Both the position numbers and the translations under genes were made by a program. DNA of 64,000 nt from Bradyrhizobium yuanmingense (GTDB lineage: Bacteria > Pseudomonadota > Alphaproteobacteria > Rhizobiales > Xanthobacteraceae): assembly GCF_900094575.1 (NCBI RefSeq), contig NZ_FMAE01000008.1:310001-374000 (forward strand). Direction: 5' to 3'. Shown piece after piece: positions 44,395 through 52,206 of the stretch (the first letter of the stretch is position 1; each line of letters starts with the position of its first letter). The notes beneath the pieces are model-generated. The model was given only the letters and a program-made list of their open reading frames with translations, was not told the DNA's origin and did no database searches.

Positions 44395-45378
44395 ATGAAG
44401 GTTTCCATTATCATACGAACTTACAATCGTGCGTACATCATCGGGGAAGCGATCGAGAGTGCCTTGAATCAGACGTATGGGAATCTTGAGATAATCGTCG
44501 TTGATGATGGATCCACAGACGGCACGGCCGCAGCGGTGAAAAAGTTTCGAAGCGACAAAGTGCGTTACATTAGGCATGATCGCAATCGCGGGGTGAGTGC
44601 GGCAGGCAACACGGGTATAAAGGCCGCCAACGGCGATATCATTGCTCATCTGGATTCGGATGATCTGTGGAAGCCGGAGATGCTCAGCAGTCTCGTCGAT
44701 GTTTTGCGTCGTCATCGTCAGATTGGCGCGGTGTTCTGTGACGTTGAGGTCGATCGCGGCAGATCCACGTCGTCAATTGTCTCAAGCATGCGTGCATTTC
44801 CGAAACTGCTCGCATCGCGCGCGCGCTCTGATTTCGATGTCTTTCTCTTCAGCAGCCGTGAGATGTATCTGTGTTTGCTGGAAGAAGTGCCTATCAAGCC
44901 GACTGCGGTATTGATTCGGCGCACTGTTCTGGATGAGTTTAGAGGTTATAATGAATCATGGTGTTCGGGCGAGGACTGGGAACTGTACCTGAGAATCTCG
45001 AAGCATCATGGATTTGGATACGTCGATCGCAAGCTCGCGGTTATGCGGGTGCTCGAGGATTCAACCCTATCGAAACTCCAGGAGGAGGATAAGTCGTCCT
45101 TGCTGCAGCTGGCAGTGAGCGAGAAGAAGGGGCTTCGGCGAGATCGCGAAGCACTCGAAGCGGCAAATCGTGCAATCGCTCGGCATTGCAAGGATCTGGG
45201 ATGGATCTATCTGCACTCGGGAAGGCGAATGAAATCGATCTCAACCTACGCTCGCGGATTTGCCGAAACGGGACACGTACCTCTCGTTATGAGAGCCGGC
45301 GTGGCTCTTATGCCTCTGTCGCTTACTGCGGGTTTGAAAAAGCTACTTCTATCCAGCGATCGCTCGCTCGCTCCATGA
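44395..45378 (+). CDS. Family 2 glycosyltransferase
   Basis: A 327-residue GT-A enzyme with MKVSIIIRTYNRAYIIGEAI, IIVVDDGSTDGT, HLDSDDLWKPEML (DxD) near residue 85 and SGEDWELYLRISKH near 190. The last 60 residues carry a hydrophobic segment (VMRAGVALMPLSLTAGL) that may contact the membrane. ATG 44395 starts exactly at the conserved N-terminus. It is one of a run of transferases on the plus strand; acceptor unknown. Confidence 0.9.
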   Translation: MKVSIIIRTYNRAYIIGEAIESALNQTYGNLEIIVVDDGSTDGTAAAVKKFRSDKVRYIRHDRNRGVSAAGNTGIKAANGDIIAHLDSDDLWKPEMLSSLVDVLRRHRQIGAVFCDVEVDRGRSTSSIVSSMRAFPKLLASRARSDFDVFLFSSREMYLCLLEEVPIKPTAVLIRRTVLDEFRGYNESWCSGEDWELYLRISKHHGFGYVDRKLAVMRVLEDSTLSKLQEEDKSSLLQLAVSEKKGLRRDREALEAANRAIARHCKDLGWIYLHSGRRMKSISTYARGFAETGHVPLVMRAGVALMPLSLTAGLKKLLLSSDRSLAP

Positions 45379-45402
45379 GAGATCTTTCCGGCGAAGTGGT
45401 CG

Positions 45403-46593
45403 ATGGTCCCTGTGTGCGTGAATAGAATGACTCAAAACCACATCTCCGACAGGCCGGCGGCACGGCGGATTGCATTCGCCACGATCGGGGATGGGCGCCA
45501 GGTCAGGTTCTGGTCCGGTACCCCGTTTCACATGTCGAGATCGCTCGCAGGTGAAGGTCACGAGTTGGTCCATATCGGTCCGTTGAGCGCACCGATACTG
45601 CCCCTATACAAGACGTATTCCAGGCTTTGCCGTGCCTTTCGCAGGCGCGGCCGTTCCCCGTTGCATGCGGGGGCGGTCGTTGCACAGTATGCAGCGGACT
45701 CAGCGCGTAAAATCCGAGCGGTGTCGCCCGATATCGTCTTCGCGCCGGCCGGCTCTACCTTTGCATGGAGTGTGCCTAACGGCGTTCCGCTCGTCTATGC
45801 GTCCGACGCGACCTTTCGGCTCATTGAGAACTACCATCCTAACTATCGAAACTTGTCGCGAGGTGCTCGGGACGTCGCTGAACGCGTGGAGCGGGACACG
45901 ATCGCGCGCGCGGATCTGATCCTCTACCCTTCGGAATGGGCAGCCGAATCTGCCATCAGGGACTACGGTGCCGACCGTAGCCGGGTGCATGTCATTCCTT
46001 GGGGCGCCAACCTTGAAGAAGCGCCGGATCGTGCCTCCGTGCTAGGTTGCCGCAAGCCGGGTCCCTGCCGTCTGCTCTTCATCGGCGCCAACTGGGAGGA
46101 GAAGGGCGCTGACATCGCGGTCGGCGTCCTCGCTGAACTGAGGAAGAGGGGCATGGAGGCGGAGCTCGTGATCTGCGGATGTACTCCGTCGAAGTCAGTT
46201 GCTCAGGATGGCCTGACGATCATCCCTTATCTCGACAAGTGTGATCGCGAACAGCGCAACCGATTGGATCAACTCTATCGGGACGCGGATCTATTTCTGC
46301 TGCCGACCCGGGCGGATTGCTATGGAATCGTGTTCTGTGAAGCCGCGGCCCATGGAGTACCGAGCATTGCGCCGGCCACTGGCGGCGTCCCCTGCGTCGT
46401 CCGCAACGGGGAGACGGGCTTGTTGTTGCCACCGAACGCGACGAAGGCGGACTATGCGGCGGTCATCTTCGAGACCTTTGCTAACCAGGATCGGCTGGCA
46501 CGCCTGAGACAATCGAGCCGCGACGCCTTCGAGGCCCGATTGAACTGGCAGGCTTGGGCCCGGCGGGTTTCAGATCTGATAGAAACTCTATGA
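45403..46593 (+). CDS. Family 4 glycosyltransferase
   Basis: A 396-residue GT-B enzyme. The C-terminal half shows RLLFIGANWEEKGADIAVGV, FLLPTRADCYGIVFCEAAAH and GVPCVVRNGETGLLL, the EX7E-type donor site of GT4. The N-terminal domain starts FATIGDGRQVRFWSGTPFH. ATG 45403 is used, with GAAG upstream; ATG 45427 would remove eight residues. The stop forms an ATGA overlap with the deacetylase gene, so transfer and deacetylation may act on the same sugar. Confidence 0.9.
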   Translation: MVPVCVNRMTQNHISDRPAARRIAFATIGDGRQVRFWSGTPFHMSRSLAGEGHELVHIGPLSAPILPLYKTYSRLCRAFRRRGRSPLHAGAVVAQYAADSARKIRAVSPDIVFAPAGSTFAWSVPNGVPLVYASDATFRLIENYHPNYRNLSRGARDVAERVERDTIARADLILYPSEWAAESAIRDYGADRSRVHVIPWGANLEEAPDRASVLGCRKPGPCRLLFIGANWEEKGADIAVGVLAELRKRGMEAELVICGCTPSKSVAQDGLTIIPYLDKCDREQRNRLDQLYRDADLFLLPTRADCYGIVFCEAAAHGVPSIAPATGGVPCVVRNGETGLLLPPNATKADYAAVIFETFANQDRLARLRQSSRDAFEARLNWQAWARRVSDLIETL

Positions 46594-47315
46594 TCGTCTT
46601 GAATTATCATGAGCTGGTGGAAGCCTCGCCTTCGAACGCGTGGTGCCTGACTCATGAGGCGTTCGAAGTGCATCTCGCACTTTGCGGGGAAGCGCTGGTC
46701 TCGCCCCAGAATTTTCTGGAGCATTGCTGCGATCCGACATCCCACGGCACCGGCGCGGTCCTGTTGACTTTCGACGATGGATTTATTTCGGACTATACGC
46801 ATGTCTACGCTCGTTACATGACGACCGGTCGTATTCCGGGTTTCATGTCCTTTATCCCGGTAGACTTTGTAGGCTCGCCGGGACGTATGAGTTGGGACAT
46901 GATCGAGGAGCTTGCCAAGGGGGGTGTTGCGATCGGTTCACATGGCATGGCCCACGTCGATTTGACGACCGTCTCGGACGCAGAGCTCGAGCGCGAGCTC
47001 GGTGTGTCCAAGTCGATGCTCGAGGATCGCCTCGGTCGACAGGTAGCTCTCTTCGCTTTCCCATATGGACGGTTTTCCCGACGGGTCTGGGAGGCGGCGC
47101 TGAGGGCTGGCTACACACACCTCTTTACAATCCAGCTTGGATATCATCGCGGCTTCGAATCTTTTTTGTACTCCCGCCTTTGTATGACGAACAACATGGA
47201 TGCTGAGTACATGCGCCGCCACTTGCGCGATCCGGATGCGATGCGCGGCGTTTCCTGGAAAATCAGCACAAAGCTCGGGCTCTATCGCCAACTCATGCGC
47301 TTGCGGTATCACTAG
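46590..47315 (+). CDS. NodB-type polysaccharide deacetylase (1)
   Basis: A 241-residue carbohydrate esterase family 4 enzyme. It has the catalytic VLLTFDDGF motif near residue 60, SHGMAHVDL (metal His-x3-His) near 115 and FAFPYGRFSRR near 155. No signal peptide is visible, so it would act in the cytosol on lipid-linked or nucleotide-linked sugars. ATG 46590 overlaps the preceding stop. The N-terminus MIVLNYHELVE is the typical start of this subgroup. Removal of an N-acetyl group is the family reaction; the sugar is unknown. Confidence 0.9.
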   Translation: MIVLNYHELVEASPSNAWCLTHEAFEVHLALCGEALVSPQNFLEHCCDPTSHGTGAVLLTFDDGFISDYTHVYARYMTTGRIPGFMSFIPVDFVGSPGRMSWDMIEELAKGGVAIGSHGMAHVDLTTVSDAELERELGVSKSMLEDRLGRQVALFAFPYGRFSRRVWEAALRAGYTHLFTIQLGYHRGFESFLYSRLCMTNNMDAEYMRRHLRDPDAMRGVSWKISTKLGLYRQLMRLRYH

Positions 47316-47319
47316 CGCT

Positions 47320-48003
47320 TTAGTATTTGGGCGGTTTCAGTGCTGTGCAAAGCCAGGACATCGCCCGTTGAGTCGTCTTGGCCTCGTCGATCACCTCGAA
47401 TGCTCGTTTTGCCTCCCGCAACACTGCCAGTGATCGCCGCGATGCGGTGTAGTTCGAGACGATGATGCAGCCTCCCGGTTTGAGTGATTGCGCGTAACGC
47501 TCGAGCGACCGAACGGGGTCGCGCAAATAGAAAAGAGACTCGTTGAAGACGATGACATCGAAACGGCCGTCGGGCTCGTACACGTCGCCGTCAGCCTGAG
47601 AAAAGTCAGTGCGATCGTCGTTGTACAGACGGAGCTTCTCGATTGCCACGTCAGAGATGTCCACTCCGACATAGCGTTCATATCCAAGCTGCTTGAAGCG
47701 CTCGAATAGCATGCCGTCTCCGCAGCCGATCTCGAGGTACTCGCCGCCACGTCTAAAAGCGTCCATGAAACCAATGAGTGTCCAGTAGCGAGCTACTTCG
47801 CGCTGCATGTAGGTCCAGAGGCCATCGCTGTACTCGGCGTCCCAAGTGGATTTCGCTTTTGGGCTGTCACCGAACCCCTGCGCAGTCTCCCACTCGCTAA
47901 CGGCACGCCCCAGCGCGTCGCCAAAAGGCAGCCGGGCCAATCCGAAGGCATAGTACGCGGCGCGCACCCGGCGCCATGCGTGGTAGTGAAGTGCTGCAAG
48001 CAT
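47320..48003 (-). CDS. SAM-dependent methyltransferase
   Basis: A 227-residue class I enzyme: EYLEIGCGDGMLFERF for SAM binding, VGVDISDVAIEKL, FDVIVFNESLFYL and LKPGGCIIVSNY. The region before residue 75 is a helical cap. It lies tail to tail with the deacetylase, with four bases between the stops. ATG 48003 has AGGTTGGGA upstream; TTG 48009 is an in-frame alternative. It probably methylates a sugar or lipid intermediate; the substrate is not evident. Confidence 0.88.
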   Translation of the reverse strand: MLAALHYHAWRRVRAAYYAFGLARLPFGDALGRAVSEWETAQGFGDSPKAKSTWDAEYSDGLWTYMQREVARYWTLIGFMDAFRRGGEYLEIGCGDGMLFERFKQLGYERYVGVDISDVAIEKLRLYNDDRTDFSQADGDVYEPDGRFDVIVFNESLFYLRDPVRSLERYAQSLKPGGCIIVSNYTASRRSLAVLREAKRAFEVIDEAKTTQRAMSWLCTALKPPKY

Positions 48004-48757
48004 TCCCAACCTGCCAACGCGTATTCGACGTCAGATAGTTTAATACAGGTGAAGTTATCGACAGATCAAGAGTGTACGGCGGGCGAGAACTGCAGATTTC
48101 ATAGTACCTGTGAGGTGAGCTTCGCCCGGTCAATTCGCCTGCGCATCTCGGACCTTTGTCCGTGAGCCGCCAAGGAACGATTCCCGCAAATGTCTTGCGC
48201 TCCTATCGTTCCGTGATCGGATCGAGAGTACCACCCCCCGCAGAATCACAGCACGTCCCAATAACTCGCCCCGCTGCCAACGCGCGGGCATCATCAGGTA
48301 GTGGCTGGACGCTGCCACATCGGGTCTTCCGTTGCCGCGGATCGGGTCTAAAGCATTGTTTCTAGCTGAAAGCCGGCCGGGAGTATTGTCCGCGAGAAGG
48401 TAGTGCTTTTGGCAGGAGCTACACACTCCGAATATTCGGAGAAATGGGTTGGCTTGTGCAATGCAGAAATTAAATGCCTATTAACAGTTGACGGATGTAT
48501 TTAACTGCGCCTATCATTATTCGTTTTTGCAATTTGTGACAGAAAATCAAAGCCATGAGTGATGGTTTTGCGGAAGCGATAATTTCCCTTTCATTGCATG
48601 CATTGCCAGGGCGGTTGCGCCTAAGCGTTAAACCCGGAGCGCTCGGTTACCGGGTTGGTCGACGGATTTGTCTTAAGTTGCTGTTTACAGCTGGTGGCCC
48701 ATCGCTGTCCGCTTGGCATGCTAGCCCCCGACCAATTTTCGCTTGAAGGGAGTTGTC
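48004..48757. other. Long intergenic region with an AT-rich island
   Basis: About 750 bp between divergent genes. The only notable element is an AT-rich island at about 48465-48560, likely part of the promoter region for the GMC oxidoreductase gene. Short frames on both strands (for example ATG 48555) lack ribosome-binding sites and recognisable products. Confidence 0.45.
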
Positions 48758-50422
48758 ATGCAGATCGGGCCGGCGCTTTCAGGCGTATTAGGTACCACGA
48801 CGATTGAGGAGTTGCGGCGCCCGGGAGCGCAGGATGCGATCGTGATCGGCGGGGGAGCCGCCGGAGGATTGGCGGCGCTCTTACTCGCCGAGGCTGGCCT
48901 GCGCGTGCTTGTGCTTGAGGCCGGCTGGCAGAATTCGCCGCGAACGACTGGGATGCGCCGAGCTATAGCCAGGATGAGCCGTAGGCTCGCGGACCCTGCG
49001 ACACTTCGGTTGCTCCCTCCTGCGGTTGTTCCCTTTGGCAAGATGGCCTTGAGAGGCCTCGGCATGTTGCGCCAGCCCATCCAATCTCGCTGCAGCATCT
49101 GGGGCCGAGCACCGGACTCGTTTGTAGACGATCATGATCTGCCTTACGTGACGCCACGGAGCCAACCTTTTGTCTGGATACGCGCGCGAACGCTCGGCGG
49201 ACGCGTGGGCCTTCCAGGGCACGGCCGGCAATACTATCGGCTGAACTCCTCCGACCTTGCGCCGTGCGATGGATTGAGCGCGCCTTGGCCGCTAGAGCCG
49301 GGTGAGTTGGACCCCTGGTATTCGATGGTCGAGCGACGGCTAGCGCTTGCCGGTGCCATGGATGGCGTACCATGGCAGCCTGACAGTCACCTCTCGCGAG
49401 AACTTGAACCTTCACTGAATCAGTTCGCGCTGATGGCAGCGATCCGCGCACGGTGGCCTCACTCGCGGCCGATGCTCACGCGCTTTGCCGCACCGCTGGA
49501 TGCCTTGGAAACTGCTGCTCTTACAGGGCGCCTTCGATGCCGTGAGGGCGCAGTCGTACGGCAAATCGATGTTGATCGATCAGGTCGCGTACGCGGCGTA
49601 GTCTGGTTCGATCAACAAAGTGGAACCGACGTACGTGCTTGCGCTCCGTTGGTCTTTCTGTGCGCGTCCTCGTTAGAGTCGACACGAATACTCTTGCTTT
49701 CGCGTTCATCCAAAGGGGGCCAGGGGCTCGGTGCAGGATCTGACGCGCTGGGGCGCTACTTGATGGACCATATTGTCGTAACTGGGTGGGGTGGAGGTGC
49801 GCCGCTGAAGCCCAGCCCAGTGCTCGAAGATGGGTGCGCGATTTACCTTCCACGCTTCGATGCGCGCGACGGGCCCGCGCCCCTCGGCGGGCGAGGTTTT
49901 GGCGTGCAGTTGTATCAATTTCCAGGAGGGCACGGGCGTTCCCATTTTACTGCGGTTAGCTTCGGTGAAATGCTTCCTCGTGCCGAAAACCGAGTAATGC
50001 TGCATCCTACACGACGGGATATATGGGGAATCCCCGTATTGCATATCGACTGCCGCTATAGCGAAGCGGATTTGGCGCGTGCCCGCGATCAGGCAGCTGC
50101 CATACGCGAGATCGCCGCAACAGCTGGCGTGACGTTGAGCCGCGTTAATGAACGGCCGGCCCCGCCTGGCTCCGCGATTCATGAATGCGGGACCGCCCGG
50201 ATGGGTATCGACCCCGCGACTTCCGTGCTCGATCCAAATAACCAGTGCTGGGACGCACAGGGATTGTACGTTACGGATGGTGCCTGTTTCCCGTCCCAGG
50301 GCACGCAGAATCCCACGTTGACCATTCTCGCTCTGACCGCGCGCGCATGCCATCATGCGGTGAGCACCGTCGCCCAAACAAAGCGAGAAGCTGCATTCGG
50401 ACTAGCCGGAGGCGCGTCATGA
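48758..50422 (+). CDS. GMC-family FAD-dependent oxidoreductase
   Basis: A 554-residue flavoprotein of the glucose-methanol-choline family: AIVIGGGAAGGLAALLLAEA binds FAD near residue 30, and the C-terminal HECGTARMG and GTQNPTLTILALTARA carry the catalytic His and Asn. It oxidises an alcohol or sugar hydroxyl group; in polysaccharide clusters such enzymes act on sugar or lipid-linked intermediates. No signal peptide. ATG 48758 has GAAGGGAG upstream. The stop makes an ATGA overlap with an aldo/keto reductase, so the pair may oxidise and re-reduce one substrate. Confidence 0.9.
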   Translation: MQIGPALSGVLGTTTIEELRRPGAQDAIVIGGGAAGGLAALLLAEAGLRVLVLEAGWQNSPRTTGMRRAIARMSRRLADPATLRLLPPAVVPFGKMALRGLGMLRQPIQSRCSIWGRAPDSFVDDHDLPYVTPRSQPFVWIRARTLGGRVGLPGHGRQYYRLNSSDLAPCDGLSAPWPLEPGELDPWYSMVERRLALAGAMDGVPWQPDSHLSRELEPSLNQFALMAAIRARWPHSRPMLTRFAAPLDALETAALTGRLRCREGAVVRQIDVDRSGRVRGVVWFDQQSGTDVRACAPLVFLCASSLESTRILLLSRSSKGGQGLGAGSDALGRYLMDHIVVTGWGGGAPLKPSPVLEDGCAIYLPRFDARDGPAPLGGRGFGVQLYQFPGGHGRSHFTAVSFGEMLPRAENRVMLHPTRRDIWGIPVLHIDCRYSEADLARARDQAAAIREIAATAGVTLSRVNERPAPPGSAIHECGTARMGIDPATSVLDPNNQCWDAQGLYVTDGACFPSQGTQNPTLTILALTARACHHAVSTVAQTKREAAFGLAGGAS

Positions 50423-51435
50423 CGGTGGCTGCTGCCGCGCCGTTTCGAGAAATCCTTCCGCGAAACATGCTCCCCCTAGGTTTTGGATCCGGCGCACTGT
50501 TGAGCAAGCGACGAACCCGCCGTGAGGCTCTTAAGTTGCTCGAAGCAGCTATGGATTGTGGGGTCACATATTTTGATACTGCGCGAATGTATGGCGCCGG
50601 TCGCGCAGAGGGCATTCTGGGAGAGTTGGCGGCGCGAAAGCGGGAGCGCCTGGTTCTGGCAAGCAAGGCGGGCATTGTCCCACAAAGTCATGCACTTCAT
50701 GTCCGCGCAATGGGTCGTAGCATTCGTCTTCTGCACAATGTCGCGCCAAGCTCAAAGAATTACCTGCCTGTGCCGTCCAACTATCTGCCGCGTTTCGGAG
50801 CCTTTGGTCTCGTGGAGTTCCGAAAAAGTGTCGAGACTAGTCTCAAGGAATTGCGTACAGACTATCTCGATATTCTACTCCTGCACGAGTGCAGCGCTGC
50901 CGACGTAGAGGAAACGGACCTGATCCGTCTTCTCGATGATCTCAAGCGTGAAGGGAAGGTTCGCGCCATTGGCATAGCGACAGGCATAGAGGAGACGGTG
51001 TCCATCCTCCAAAGACATGCAGCGCTGTTCGACGTTGTGCAGATTCCAAATGCCATCTGGAATATGAACGTCAGGAAAGTTCCGGCAACTAACCGCCTCG
51101 TGATTACGCATTCGTCTCTTACCAGCCGATTTAAAATACTGCTTGATCGATTGTTGTCCGATGAGCGGATGGCGGCTGAATGGCGTTCGCTGACGCAGGT
51201 AGATCCACGTGATTCGACAGAACTGGCTCATCTACTGCTGGCCCATGCGCTGAATGCAAATCCAAACGGGATCGTCATCTTTTTCTCATCCAATCCGTCG
51301 AATGTTGTGGCAAACGTGAGATCTGTCAGCAGTCGAGCTATCGACGAGAAGCAGATCGCGGGTTTGAACGCATTATTGGCGAGAAAGCATGTTGCCGAAT
51401 TTCTTGACGCGAGCTTTCGAGATCTGAGTTTCTGA
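50419..51435 (+). CDS. Aldo/keto reductase
   Basis: A 338-residue TIM-barrel oxidoreductase. The catalytic tetrad is visible: Asp and Tyr in TYFDTARMYGAGRAE, Lys in VLASKAGI and His in DILLLHECSA. The N-terminus LPLGFGSGALL is typical. It reduces a carbonyl with NADPH; the natural substrate is unknown, but coupling with the GMC oxidoreductase (overlap ATGA at 50419) suggests a two-step hydroxyl/keto conversion of a sugar. The middle part (about 95-130) carries an insertion compared with short members. Confidence 0.9.
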   Translation: MTVAAAAPFREILPRNMLPLGFGSGALLSKRRTRREALKLLEAAMDCGVTYFDTARMYGAGRAEGILGELAARKRERLVLASKAGIVPQSHALHVRAMGRSIRLLHNVAPSSKNYLPVPSNYLPRFGAFGLVEFRKSVETSLKELRTDYLDILLLHECSAADVEETDLIRLLDDLKREGKVRAIGIATGIEETVSILQRHAALFDVVQIPNAIWNMNVRKVPATNRLVITHSSLTSRFKILLDRLLSDERMAAEWRSLTQVDPRDSTELAHLLLAHALNANPNGIVIFFSSNPSNVVANVRSVSSRAIDEKQIAGLNALLARKHVAEFLDASFRDLSF

Positions 51436-52206
51436 TCGGTGCAGACCGACGACGGTGGCTTGACTTTGCATCAGTCAGACGCGGCGGAGTATGGTCAGGT
51501 CGTCGGCAGGACCTGATCGAACATCTTGTTGCGACCCTGCCGGGGAAGCGGGTGACTGTGTGCTGGGCTCGGGGGACATCAACGATCAGGATAATCGGCG
51601 CGCGCTCGTAACTCTCGATCTGAATGGTGTGTCCGCAACGGTATTTGCTTTGCTTGGGGTTTTTGGATGGCGCTGGATGGGCCATTACCTGAACCGGGCA
51701 ATATGGGTTCGGATTGTTCGCAGCGCGATGTGTGCTCAAATGCTCTTGCCCGACGCTCGCGCTCTTGATTGTCCGGACAAAAATTATGTCGTGTTTGGCG
51801 GCGGATAATCTTGTGGATCAAAATATTTAATTGGTTTTCTGCTGTGGCGCCGTCGACGACACTTGGTAAGCTGTTGTCTAGTGGCGAAGGCGTAACATCG
51901 ATTCCGGCATACTTTTGTATATCTTCGACCGCTCTGTGTGGCCCTCGTTCAATGCGGTGCACGAGTGGTTGATCGGACTGAAGAAATTTCCGGCATTTAA
52001 TTCGCGCGATGCGAATGTGTCTAGGGTAGCTCAGGAAATTACCTTGGGTGAGCCGTCGTGTCGTCGCAAAAAAGCCTCCACCCGCCGGGAAGACGCACCC
52101 CAACGGCGCTGCGCCAGCAGAGTCGCACTTGGGGTCGCGTCGCTTGGGGAAACAATTGGGCGCGTGCCAGGGGCAAACCAGATTGAAATTAACAGGAGAA
52201 AACTAG
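51436..52206. other. Long intergenic region before secretion cassette 2
   Basis: About 770 bp. Open frames exist on both strands but none has a family motif. An A/T-rich stretch at 51815-51845 (AAATATTTAATTGG region) and the strong ribosome-binding site AACAGGAG just before ATG 52207 point to a promoter and long leader for the secretion substrate. Confidence 0.45.
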
